Origin: Rhizobium rhododendri
GTDB taxonomy: Bacteria > Pseudomonadota > Alphaproteobacteria > Rhizobiales > Rhizobiaceae
NCBI RefSeq assembly: GCF_007000325.2
Contig: NZ_CP117270.1
Coordinates: forward strand, 248,001-312,000
Direction of reading: 5' to 3'
DNA length: 64,000 bases
Shown: piece by piece, positions 24,179 to 32,250 of the stretch
How positions within the stretch are numbered: position 1 is the first letter of the stretch
Layout: each line of letters starts with the position of its first letter
Program-made: the position numbers and the translations under genes
Notes under the pieces: generated by a model
Told to the model about the DNA's origin: nothing
Databases searched by the model: none
What the model saw: the letters and a program-made list of their open reading frames with translations, nothing else

Positions 24179-25669
24179 TCAGTGAGGCGGCGGTGGCACG
24201 TCGCGGATCAGCGACCTGATCGCCTCGATGTCGCCGCCAAGCGGACGGTCGTCGGCATAATGCGCGACGCGGCTGCGGACAAGCCGGTAAATCGTCTCTG
24301 TGCCATCGGCGCGCGCTGCCACCTTAGACAGGAAGTCGTGTGCCTGTGCGGCTGCCATCAGTTCGATCGCAAAGATGTACTCGGCGTTGTCGAGCACCGC
24401 GAGCAACTTGTTGGCGGCCGCGGTCGGATGGGCGAGAAAATCCTCCTGCAACGCCGATGTCAGGCCGCCATCGGTGCTGGCGGGAGCAGCCAGTCGACGG
24501 TTTTCGTTGGCGAGCGCTGCCGCACTGTACTGGGCGATCATCAGGCCGGAATGGCTGCCTGCGTCGCTGGCGAGGAACGGCGGCAGGCCGCTCACCAGTG
24601 GATTGACCAGTCGGTCCATCCGGCGTTCGCTCATGCCAGCGATCTGCGCCAACGCAATCGCGAGGCCGTCCGCTGCCTGGCCGAGTGCCGGCGATACGGC
24701 ATGGGCCTCCGAGGAGACGACGGGATTGTCCGGCGTGCCGTAGACGGCCGGATTGTCGGTGACGGAGGCCAGTTCCTGGTCGACCACGCGGGCGGAATTT
24801 TCGAAGACATCGCGGGCCGCGCCATGGGCATGCGGGATGGCGCGCAGGCTGAGGGCATCCTGAGTGCGTTTGCCGAGCGCTGCCGCAATCAGACCGCTGC
24901 CGGCGAGCAGCCGCCGTAACGATGCGCCGACTTTCTGGACGCCATCCGAAACCTTGAGGGCGAGCGCGGTCTCGTCGAAGGCTGCCATCTGTCCGCCGGC
25001 TGCCTCGAGCGTCAGCGCGGCAATGGCATCCGCCCATTCGAGAAGATTGGCTGCACGCGCCAGTGCCACGCAAGAAAGCCCGGTGGCGCAGGCCGTGCCA
25101 TTGACGAGACTGAGCCCCTCCTTGGCGCCCAGCACCAGCGGCACAAGGCCGATAGCCGCAAGCGCCTCGCCACCGGTCATCGGCTGTCCTGCAACATGGG
25201 CCGCACCCTCGCCGATCAGCACCAGTGCCGTGTGGGCATTGTGGGTGAGATAGCCTGCCGATCCCCTGGAGGGGACGTCTGGAATGCAGTCCTTGTCGAG
25301 AAACGTCCGGAGGTGGTCGACGATCTCGCGGCGCACACCGGAATAGCCGTGGGAAAAATTGGCGATCTGGGCGGCGATGATCGCCCTGACTTCGCGCCGG
25401 GACAGAAGCGGTCCGACGCCGCAGGCATGGCTGAGGATAATGTTGCGTGACAGCTTGCTCTGCGATGCGAGGTCTACCACTGTATCCGATAGGGCGCCGA
25501 CGCCGGTGTTGATGCCGTAGGCCCGCTGGCCCGTTTCGACGATGCGGGCAACGATGCGGCTGGCATTGTCGATGCGCGCCCAGACTGCGGGGGCGAGCGA
25601 CAGGCTTTCGCCGCCTGCGATGGCCGCGACGTCGCGCCAGCCGAGCTTTGCTTCGAGAGTGACGGTCAT
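24179..25669 (-). CDS. HAL/PAL-family lyase homologue lacking the MIO triad
   Basis: 496 residues, colinear with histidine ammonia-lyase. Conserved sites: Y-G-I-N-T-G (Tyr51), L-V-N-G-T, S-L-R-A-I-P-H-A-H-G with the substrate-binding Arg, S-V-T-D-N-P and L-Q-E-D. In normal HutH the Ala-Ser-Gly of [14 protein letters not shown] cyclises to the electrophilic MIO cofactor. Here the segment reads G-S-A-G-Y-L-T-H-N-A-H (136-146), three residues shorter and with no A-S-G. I checked this on the DNA at about 25,235-25,270: the frame is clean. It cannot form MIO, so a simple ammonia elimination is unlikely. A better leaving group, such as trimethylamine in ergothioneine or hercynine, could be eliminated without it. 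It starts 4 bp after the ABC ATPase gene. A true hutH lies at 32,247. Confidence 0.88.
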   Translation of the reverse strand: MTVTLEAKLGWRDVAAIAGGESLSLAPAVWARIDNASRIVARIVETGQRAYGINTGVGALSDTVVDLASQSKLSRNIILSHACGVGPLLSRREVRAIIAAQIANFSHGYSGVRREIVDHLRTFLDKDCIPDVPSRGSAGYLTHNAHTALVLIGEGAAHVAGQPMTGGEALAAIGLVPLVLGAKEGLSLVNGTACATGLSCVALARAANLLEWADAIAALTLEAAGGQMAAFDETALALKVSDGVQKVGASLRRLLAGSGLIAAALGKRTQDALSLRAIPHAHGAARDVFENSARVVDQELASVTDNPAVYGTPDNPVVSSEAHAVSPALGQAADGLAIALAQIAGMSERRMDRLVNPLVSGLPPFLASDAGSHSGLMIAQYSAAALANENRRLAAPASTDGGLTSALQEDFLAHPTAAANKLLAVLDNAEYIFAIELMAAAQAHDFLSKVAARADGTETIYRLVRSRVAHYADDRPLGGDIEAIRSLIRDVPPPPH

Positions 25670-25673
25670 GGGA

Positions 25674-26444
25674 TCAGCTTCCGAAATTGCCGATGAACTG
25701 GCGGAAAGCCGGCGAGCCGCCGCCGCCAAACATCTCTTCCGGGCTGCCGGAACTGTCGATCAGCCCTTCGCGCATGAAGACGACGCGGTTGGAGACGTTG
25801 CGGGCAAAGCTCATCTCGTGGGTGACGACCAGCATGGTCATGCCCTCTTCTGCCAGCGCCCGCATGACGCGCAGCACCTCGCCGACCAGTTCCGGATCGA
25901 GTGCGGATGTCGGTTCGTCGAACAGCATCACCTTCGGCTTCATCGCCAGCGCCCGCGCTATCGCCGCGCGCTGCTGCTGGCCGCCGGAAAGATGGGCCGG
26001 ATAGGCATGGCGCTTGTCCGCGATGCCGACCTTCTCGAGCAGCGCCTCGGCGTCAGCAATGGCTTCCGCACGAGGCCGCTTCAGCACGTGGATCGGGCCC
26101 TCGATGACATTCTGCAGGATGGTCATATGGGACCAGAGATTGAACGACTGGAACACCATGCCGAGTTCCGAGCGGATGTGGTCGACCTGCCGGTTGCTCT
26201 CCGGCTTGCTCCGTCCGTTCTTGTGGATCATGCGGATTTGCTCGCCATCCACCCAGATTTCGCCGTCGTTGGCGACTTCGAGAAGGTTGATGCAGCGGAG
26301 GAATGTCGACTTGCCGGAGCCGGAAGCGCCGAGCAGGGATATGACGTCGCCATCCTCGGCATCCAGCGAGATGCCGCGCAGCACCTCGTGGGTGCCGAAG
26401 CTCTTGCGGATATTGCGGACCGAAAGTCGGTTGACGCGGGCCAT
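25674..26444 (-). CDS. Polar amino acid ABC transporter ATP-binding protein
   Basis: 256 residues, the cytoplasmic ATPase of a HisP/GlnQ-type importer. Walker A is G-A-S-G-S-G-K-S-T (about 38-46), the signature L-S-G-G-Q-Q-Q-R (about 160), Walker B V-M-L-F-D-E-P with the following T-S-A-L-D, and the switch histidine in V-V-T-H-E-M. The insertion I-R-M-I-H-K-N-G-R after the first strands is typical of histidine-type transporters. It sits between the two permease genes and the MIO-less lyase gene with gaps of 22 and 4 bp, so it belongs to the same operon. Confidence 0.93.
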   Translation of the reverse strand: MARVNRLSVRNIRKSFGTHEVLRGISLDAEDGDVISLLGASGSGKSTFLRCINLLEVANDGEIWVDGEQIRMIHKNGRSKPESNRQVDHIRSELGMVFQSFNLWSHMTILQNVIEGPIHVLKRPRAEAIADAEALLEKVGIADKRHAYPAHLSGGQQQRAAIARALAMKPKVMLFDEPTSALDPELVGEVLRVMRALAEEGMTMLVVTHEMSFARNVSNRVVFMREGLIDSSGSPEEMFGGGGSPAFRQFIGNFGS

Positions 26445-26466
26445 GGTCGCTCCAGTTCAGACTGCG

Positions 26467-27171
26467 TTACGCCTTCAAAGCCTGCGGCGCTGCGCGGCGA
26501 TGGCGGGAGAGGCGATATTCTAGCAGGCCGAAGGCCTGCAGGATGATGAAATTCAGGACGAGATAGATGACGGCGGCGCAGAGAAATACCTCCATCGTCC
26601 GGTAGGTGTGCGAGATCAGCCGCTGTGCGACGCCGGTTACCTCCCAGACGGTTACGAGGCTTGCGAGCGCCGTCGACTTCAACATCAGCACGATCTCGGT
26701 CGAATAGGCAGGCAGCGCATGGCGGAAGGCGATGGGCGCCAGAATGCGGCGCACCAGCAGAAAGCCGGACATGCCGATCGAGCGGGCTGCCTCGATCTCC
26801 TTCGGCGAAACGGCGCGGATGCCGCCGCGAAAGATCTCTGCCGTGTAGCCGGCCGTGCAGAGCGCCAGCGACAGCACGGCGCAGACAAAGGGCTCGCGCA
26901 GCAGCGGCCAGAGAAACGAGTAGCGGATGATGCCGAACTGGCCGAGGCCGTAAAAGATCAGGAACATCTGGATCAGCAGCGGCGAGCCGCGAAACACGAA
27001 GATATAGGCCTTGGCGAAGGCCGAAAGGATCGGATTGCCGCCGGTGCGCATCCAGACGAGCCCCAGCGCCAGCAGGCCGCCAAGGGTGATCGACGTGATG
27101 AACAGGGCCAGCGTCATCGGCAAGGCTGCGAGCAGCGTGGCCATGGTCGATGACAGGAAGGCGATATCCAT
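26467..27171 (-). CDS. Polar amino acid ABC transporter permease (HisM type)
   Basis: 234 residues with about five membrane helices. The conserved cytoplasmic loop that contacts the ATPase is seen as E-A-A-R-S-I-G-M-S (about 135-143), preceded by A-E-I-F-R-G-G-I, both diagnostic for the HisMQ permease family. It starts three bases after the stop of the companion permease, and the two are expected to form a heterodimeric channel. Substrate range is set by the binding protein at 27,970. Confidence 0.92.
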   Translation of the reverse strand: MDIAFLSSTMATLLAALPMTLALFITSITLGGLLALGLVWMRTGGNPILSAFAKAYIFVFRGSPLLIQMFLIFYGLGQFGIIRYSFLWPLLREPFVCAVLSLALCTAGYTAEIFRGGIRAVSPKEIEAARSIGMSGFLLVRRILAPIAFRHALPAYSTEIVLMLKSTALASLVTVWEVTGVAQRLISHTYRTMEVFLCAAVIYLVLNFIILQAFGLLEYRLSRHRRAAPQALKA

Positions 27172-27174
27172 GGC

Positions 27175-27900
27175 TCAAGCCTTCCCCATCGTTGCCGACG
27201 GCATGCTACGGTTGGCGCGACGCTCGGCTCGGTTGAAAACCTGGTCCGAAAGACTGGTCAGGATCAGGTAGAGGCACCCGCCGGCGATAAAGAACAGGAA
27301 ATAATGCCGCGTCGAGCCGGCCGCCACCTGGCTGGTGCGCATCAGTTCGGCAAGCCCGGTAACAGAGATCAGGGCTGAATCCTTGAGGCTCAGCTGCCAG
27401 ACATTGCCGAGGCCGGGGATGGCAAGCCTCAGCACCTGCGGCAGGATGATCCGGCGGAAGCGCAGTCGCGTGCCCATGCCGATCGCCGAGGCGGCTTCCA
27501 GTTCGCCCTTCGAGATCGCCAGGTAGGCGCCGCGAAACACTTCAGCCTGGTAGGAGCCGGAGATGACCCCCACGGCAAGGGCGCCGGCGGCAAAGGACGG
27601 CAGGCCAAGGAAGCCGTCGTAGCCCAGTGCCTTGCCCATGGAGGTCAGGGCGCTCGAGCCGCCAAAATAGATGAGATAGATGATCAGCAGTTCAGGCACG
27701 CCGCGAAAGACGGTGGTGTAGGCATGGCCGAGCGCCCATAGGAGCCGGTTGCCGGAAAGCTTGGCTGCGGCGACGAGCGTGCCGAGCACGGCGCCGATCG
27801 CCAGCGCCGCTGCAGTGACGGCGAGCGTCAGCAGCGTTGCCACGAGAAGCAGGGCGCCCCACCCGGTCGAACCGAAGCCCAGCAGTTGCAATGTCGACAT
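27175..27900 (-). CDS. Polar amino acid ABC transporter permease (HisQ type)
   Basis: 241 residues with about five membrane helices. The HisMQ motif is Q-A-E-V-F-R-G-A-Y with E-A-A-S-A-I-G-M-G (about 135-160), the coupling loop to the ATPase. It lies 69 bp after the binding-protein gene and 3 bp before the second permease gene. The longer gap after the binding protein fits the usual surplus production of the soluble component. Confidence 0.92.
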   Translation of the reverse strand: MSTLQLLGFGSTGWGALLLVATLLTLAVTAAALAIGAVLGTLVAAAKLSGNRLLWALGHAYTTVFRGVPELLIIYLIYFGGSSALTSMGKALGYDGFLGLPSFAAGALAVGVISGSYQAEVFRGAYLAISKGELEAASAIGMGTRLRFRRIILPQVLRLAIPGLGNVWQLSLKDSALISVTGLAELMRTSQVAAGSTRHYFLFFIAGGCLYLILTSLSDQVFNRAERRANRSMPSATMGKA

Positions 27901-27969
27901 CTGTTATTCCGAAATGACGAAAACAGTGACGCCCCCGGCCCTATCGACCGGAGGCATCTGTTGGAAAAG

Positions 27970-28812
27970 TTATTTCGGGCTGACGTCGGTCTTGAACCAC
28001 TTCATCGACAGGGTCTTGACGGTGCCATCGGCGAGTGCCGACTTGATCGCCGCGCTGAACATGTCGCGCAGGTCTGTGTCGGACTTGCGAACGCCGAGGC
28101 CTTCGCCGATACCCCAGATGGGTCCGGCAATCTGCGGGCCGGAGAAGCCGAGCGCGCCATTGGCTGCTTCGAAGGCGGTTTCGAAATAGACGGCGTCGTC
28201 GAAGCCGAGGTCGATGCGGCCGTTCTGCAGGTCGAGGTCGCGGTCTGCGCCGGTCTTGTATTCGCGGATCGTGGCGATGTCTGCAAAGTTGTCATAGACG
28301 AACTTGGCGTAGACGGTGGCCGCCTGGATGCCGATGGTCTTGCCCTTGAAGGCTTTCTTCAGGGCATCGATCTCAGCCACGCCGGTCTGGCCGGGCGTCA
28401 TGGTGATGGTCTTGCCGGTGCCGGCGGCATTCGCCAGCGGACTGTCCTTGGCGACGGCAAAGGCTGCCGGGGTGGCGGCATAGGGAACGGTGAAGTCGAT
28501 GACCTGCTTGCGCTCGTCGGTGATCGACAGGGCATCCATGATGATGTCGAACTTGCCGGCGTTGAGCGCCGGGATCATGCCGTCCCAGTCGGAGGCCACG
28601 AGCTTGCACTCGACCTTGGCCTTTTCGCAGAGCACCTTGGCCAACTCCGGCTCGAAGCCGCCCAGCGTGCCGTCGGCATTGGTCATGTTCCAGGGCGCAT
28701 AAGCGCCTTCGAGCGTGATGGTGACGGTTTTCCAATCCTTGGCTTCGGCGGCAGGTCCGGCAAGGGTGGCCAGCGCCACGGCGCCCGATAGTAGCAATGC
28801 ATTGATTTTCAT
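27970..28812 (-). CDS. Periplasmic amino acid-binding protein of ABC importer
   Basis: 280 residues, family 3 solute-binding protein. A signal peptide of about 23 residues (K-I-N-A-L-L-L-S-G then A-E-A) is followed by the two-lobed fold with E-G-A-Y-A-P-W-N, G-F-E-P-E-L-A, D-G-M-I-P-A-L and F-T-V-P-Y. Histidine, arginine and opine binders share this pattern, so the ligand cannot be read directly. The frame is open 44 codons upstream, but the ATG at 28,812 has GGAGAG just before it and begins the signal peptide. It is the first gene of the six-gene operon ending with the oxidase at 23,008. Confidence 0.92.
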   Translation of the reverse strand: MKINALLLSGAVALATLAGPAAEAKDWKTVTITLEGAYAPWNMTNADGTLGGFEPELAKVLCEKAKVECKLVASDWDGMIPALNAGKFDIIMDALSITDERKQVIDFTVPYAATPAAFAVAKDSPLANAAGTGKTITMTPGQTGVAEIDALKKAFKGKTIGIQAATVYAKFVYDNFADIATIREYKTGADRDLDLQNGRIDLGFDDAVYFETAFEAANGALGFSGPQIAGPIWGIGEGLGVRKSDTDLRDMFSAAIKSALADGTVKTLSMKWFKTDVSPK

Positions 28813-29133
28813 GGTCTCTCCTCTGGGGGCAAAATTGGCCGCGTCGTTGCACTGCCGGTCTGTGCCGGGTTGCTGCCTCGACATGGCCTCGGTGTAAAAT
28901 GGTTTAAAGCCAATGCACCATATGAGATTTCGGAGGCGCGGCAAGCCGCCCCTTATTTAATATGCAAATTTGATTGCTGCTCAATGATTGGGCGATCCAG
29001 TCTGCGTCTCGCATAGGCCTCGCTGCGACATAAGTCTATATTTATGAAAATGCCGGATATGCCTCAGAAACTTCAAGCATTTCTGATAGACCTATGATTC
29101 TCAAATTTCGGTGATGAACGGAGACAGCCGCCG
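28813..29133. other. Upstream region of the ABC-lyase operon
   Basis: 321 bp without a recognisable long gene. It must contain the promoter of the minus-strand operon. An AT-rich segment lies around 28,950-29,060. I looked for the TGTA-N2-TACA palindrome that marks the hut promoter and did not find it here. Confidence 0.5.
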
Positions 29134-29283
29134 ATGGCCATTCGCCCCCTCTTGATCGGTCTCACTCTCATTCTTGCGCTGGTGATGATCGTGCTCAGCA
29201 TTCTGCTGGTCAATCCGACGCACACCATCCGCCAGGCCGAACCCTTTGCGCCGCAGCAACCTGGTGCAAATCCGCAGCAGTAA
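29134..29283 (+). CDS. Small single-span membrane protein
   Basis: 49 residues: a short basic start (M-A-I-R-P), one hydrophobic helix of about 22 residues rich in Leu and Ile, then a polar, proline- and glutamine-rich tail. GGAG lies about ten bases before the ATG. I know no family for it. Such short membrane peptides are common in rhizobia, and it lies just upstream of a second one on the same strand. No function can be assigned. Confidence 0.5.
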   Translation: MAIRPLLIGLTLILALVMIVLSILLVNPTHTIRQAEPFAPQQPGANPQQ

Positions 29284-29369
29284 GCTGGTATTGTCGGGCC
29301 CAGGACCCCACCTACGGAACTGTCTGCTACGCGGTGCGTTTGTCGGGCAAGTTCACAAGGAAAAGTCCA

Positions 29370-29492
29370 ATGCGAGTAATGATAGCCGTCGTAACGATCA
29401 TGGTGGTGTCTGTTCTCAGCCTGTCGATGCTGACACCGGCCGGCGAAGAGATGACCGGCAAGGGTTCCAAGCTGGAAGCCTCCATCAACTAA
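29370..29492 (+). CDS. Small hydrophobic peptide gene
   Basis: 40 residues with an N-terminal hydrophobic helix (V-M-I-A-V-V-T-I-M-V-V-S-V-L-S-L) and a polar tail with Glu, Lys and Ser. A good ribosome-binding site (AAGGAAAAG) precedes the ATG. It could be a membrane-anchored or exported micro-protein. It is convergent with hutF, whose stop is 27 bp away. Family unknown. Confidence 0.45.
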   Translation: MRVMIAVVTIMVVSVLSLSMLTPAGEEMTGKGSKLEASIN

Positions 29493-29519
29493 TTTGCGCT
29501 CTGATGACATGCTTCTCGT

Positions 29520-30872
29520 CTAAGCCGAAAGCAGACGGGTCATGGTGGCAACAAAACGCTTTCGGATCCGGTCCCGCCCGACATGCACTCCACCGCTGAC
29601 CTGCTTGCGCCCGAGTGCCCAGACACTGTCGATCTTCACGCCTCCGGCAAACATCCAGTGATCGAGCAACTGGTCGCCTTCCAGATAGGGCACGGCGGAT
29701 ACATCCAGCGATACGAGATCGGCGTAGTTTCCTTCTTGCAGTCCTGTCGCGGTCTGTAGGGCGATACCACCGCCTCTTAATGCCTGATCGAACAACGCAC
29801 GACCGGTCGAGCCGTTTTGAGGTGCCACCACGTTGCGGGCGCGGAGGTCGAGGCGCTGCGAATACTCCAGCTGGCGTAACTCTTCAGGCACCGAGATCAG
29901 GACGTTCGAGTCCGAGCCGATGCCGAACCGCCCTCCCTCTGACATGAACTGCGGGGCAGGAAATGTCCCGTCTCCAAGGTTGGCCTCGGTGATCGGGCAG
30001 AGGCCTGCCACCGCGCCGCTCTTGGCCATGCGTGTCGTTTCATCCTCCGTCATATGTGTCGCATGTATCAGGCACCAGCGCGCATCGACATCGGCATGGT
30101 CGAGCAGCCATTCGACGGGCCGTGCGCCGGACCAGGCAATGCAGTCCTCTATTTCCTTGACCTGCTCTGCGACGTGGATGTGGATTGGCCCGTTCCGCCC
30201 AAGCTCTGCGGCAAAACTCAGTTCTTCCGGCGTCACCGCCCGCAGGCTATGCGGCGCAAGGCCGAGCACGCCGCCTTCCAGTGCGCCAATCACCTGCCGG
30301 CATCCCTCCATCAGTGTCGCAAAGCTATCCGGCGTATTGATAAAGCGGCGCTGGCCCTCGATCGGCTGACCGCCTCCGAAACCGGACCGCGCGTAAAGCA
30401 CCGGCAGCAGCGTCAGCCCGATACCGGCTTGACTGCTGGCAGCGCCGATACGTTCGGCCAATTCGGCAATATTGGCATAGGGCCTGCCGTCCTTGTCGTG
30501 GTGCAGGTAGTGGAATTCCCCGACGCGGCAAAAGCCGGCCTCCAGCATCTCCATGTAGAGTTCGGCCGCGACCGCCTCGACATCCTCGGGCGTCATCGTC
30601 AGGGCGAATTTGTACATCACCGTCCGCCAGCTCCAGAAGCTGTCGCTGCCGGGGCCTCGCACTTCGGCAAGACCTGCCATCGCCCGCTGGAAAGCGTGGC
30701 TGTGCAGGTTTGGCATGGCGGGTACGAGCACTGCGTGGCGCTCGTCGGCGGCCTCGGCCGGTACGCCCGCAGCGATGCTGACGATGCGCCCGTCGGCAAT
30801 CTCTATGCGTACGTTCTTTTGCCAGCCGGTTGGCAATAGGGCTGATCCTGCGTGAAGTCCGACCATCGGCAT
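29520..30872 (-). CDS. hutF: Formimidoylglutamate deiminase
   Basis: 450 residues, amidohydrolase superfamily. It converts N-formimino-L-glutamate to N-formyl-L-glutamate and ammonia, the fourth step of the five-step histidine route. The metal-site motifs are N-L-H-S-H-A-F-Q (about 55-62), H-I-H-V-A-E-Q (about 230), H-A-T-H (about 265) and G-S-D-S-N (about 317). It is divergent from hutIHGU with a HutC-type palindrome in the 115 bp between them, so both units should be induced together by urocanate. Two ATGs six bases apart are possible starts. Confidence 0.93.
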   Translation of the reverse strand: MPMVGLHAGSALLPTGWQKNVRIEIADGRIVSIAAGVPAEAADERHAVLVPAMPNLHSHAFQRAMAGLAEVRGPGSDSFWSWRTVMYKFALTMTPEDVEAVAAELYMEMLEAGFCRVGEFHYLHHDKDGRPYANIAELAERIGAASSQAGIGLTLLPVLYARSGFGGGQPIEGQRRFINTPDSFATLMEGCRQVIGALEGGVLGLAPHSLRAVTPEELSFAAELGRNGPIHIHVAEQVKEIEDCIAWSGARPVEWLLDHADVDARWCLIHATHMTEDETTRMAKSGAVAGLCPITEANLGDGTFPAPQFMSEGGRFGIGSDSNVLISVPEELRQLEYSQRLDLRARNVVAPQNGSTGRALFDQALRGGGIALQTATGLQEGNYADLVSLDVSAVPYLEGDQLLDHWMFAGGVKIDSVWALGRKQVSGGVHVGRDRIRKRFVATMTRLLSA

Positions 30873-30946
30873 TCCCCTTCTATTTGCGGGCGATCCGTCC
30901 TAGGTTCCTCGCCAGCTGCCATATTTTTGCTTGTCACACGACTATT

Positions 30947-30958
30947 ATGTATATACAT
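30947..30958. promoter_or_regulatory. HutC-type operator
   Basis: ATGTATATACAT, a perfect 12-bp palindrome with the TGTA-N2-TACA core bound by GntR-family HutC repressors. It lies between hutF and hutI, 30 bp before the hutI start, with TTGTCA 16 bp upstream as a possible -35. No hutC gene is present in the window. Confidence 0.72.
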
Positions 30959-30987
30959 GTTAGGCCATAAAGAAAGGCGCAAAGCTG

Positions 30988-32250
30988 ATGACCGGGAACA
31001 ATTCCTCCGAACAGAATACCGCATTTCTAGGCCGCCCACGTTTGCTGCGCAACGCCCGGCTTGCGACGCTGGACAGCCGCCTGCCCGGCCTCGGCCTTAT
31101 CGAAAAGGCTGCAATCGTCGTCGAAAATGGCCGCATCGCCTATGCTGGCCCCGAGAGTGAATTGCCGGTCTGGGCCATCGAGACCGCCGATATCCTCGAC
31201 CTCGAAGGGCGCTGGGTGACCCCCGGACTGGTCGATTGCCACACGCACATCATCTATGGTGGCAATCGCGCCCGCGAGTTCGAAATGCGGCTCGAGGGCG
31301 CCACTTACGAAGAGGTTGCGCGCGCCGGGGGCGGCATCGTTTCCTCGGTCAATGCCACAAATGCCCTGTCCGTCGAAGGACTGGTGGCGGCCGCCTTGCC
31401 GAGGCTGGACACGCTGCTGGCCGAAGGCGTCACCACCATCGAAATCAAATCCGGCTACGGGCTGAACGTCGATGCCGAACTGCGGATATTGCGCGCCGCC
31501 CGAGCCATTGAGCGCATCCGTCAGGTCCGCGTCGTCACCTCCTATCTCGCAGCACACGCGACGCCCGTCGACTACAAGGGGCGCAACGACGCCTATATCG
31601 ACGAGGTTGTGCTTCCCGGCATGCGGCAGGGCGCGGCGGAAGGCCTGATCGATGCCGTCGACGGATTTTGCGAAGGTATCGCATTCTCGCCGTCCGAAAT
31701 TGCCCTGGTGTTCGACGCTGCCAAGGCGCTCGGCCTGCCGGTCAAGCTGCATGCCGAGCAGCTTTCCAATCTCGGTGGCGCCAGGCTCGCTGCATCCTAC
31801 GGGGCCCTGTCGGCCGATCATCTCGAATATCTGGATGCTGCAGGCGTGGCTGCACTTGCCGCGAGCGGCACGGTGGCCGTGCTGCTGCCCGGCGCCTTCT
31901 ATGCCATCAACGAGAAGCAGAAGCCGCCGGTCCAGCTGTTGCGAGACGCCGGGGTGAAGATCGCCATTGCCACCGACAGCAATCCCGGCACCTCGCCGCT
32001 GACATCCCTGCTGCTCACCATGAACATGTCGGCGACCCTGTTCGGCCTTACGGTCGAGGAGTGCATTGCCGGGACGACCCGCGAGGCCGCGCGGGCCCTA
32101 GGCGTGCTTGCTGAAACCGGAACTATCGAGGTCGGGAAATCGGCGGATCTCGCCACCTGGAACGTCGATAGCCCGGCCGAACTTGTCTACCGGATTGGTT
32201 TCAATCCGCTTTATGCGCACCTGTTCAAGGGCGAGAGGATCGATCGATGA
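30988..32250 (+). CDS. hutI: Imidazolonepropionase
   Basis: 420 residues, amidohydrolase superfamily. It opens the ring of 4-imidazolone-5-propionate to N-formimino-L-glutamate, the third step of histidine degradation. Typical motifs are [11 protein letters not shown] (about 78-88, metal histidines), K-L-H-A-E-Q-L (about 255), A-D-H-L-E-Y (about 277) and T-D-S-N-P-G-T-S-P (about 330). Its stop overlaps the start of hutH by four bases (ATGA). First gene of the plus-strand hut unit. Confidence 0.96.
   Translation: MTGNNSSEQNTAFLGRPRLLRNARLATLDSRLPGLGLIEKAAIVVENGRIAYAGPESELPVWAIETADILDLEGRWVTPGLVDCHTHIIYGGNRAREFEMRLEGATYEEVARAGGGIVSSVNATNALSVEGLVAAALPRLDTLLAEGVTTIEIKSGYGLNVDAELRILRAARAIERIRQVRVVTSYLAAHATPVDYKGRNDAYIDEVVLPGMRQGAAEGLIDAVDGFCEGIAFSPSEIALVFDAAKALGLPVKLHAEQLSNLGGARLAASYGALSADHLEYLDAAGVAALAASGTVAVLLPGAFYAINEKQKPPVQLLRDAGVKIAIATDSNPGTSPLTSLLLTMNMSATLFGLTVEECIAGTTREAARALGVLAETGTIEVGKSADLATWNVDSPAELVYRIGFNPLYAHLFKGERIDR

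Noticed and set aside
24179..25669. Reading the MIO-less lyase as a frameshifted or sequencing-error hutH
   Set aside because: The frame is continuous, flanking residues align well, and the missing stretch is a clean three-residue shortening with different residues rather than a frame slip.
28813..29133. HutC palindrome in front of the ABC-lyase operon
   Set aside because: No TGTA-N2-TACA core found, so shared hut control is not claimed.
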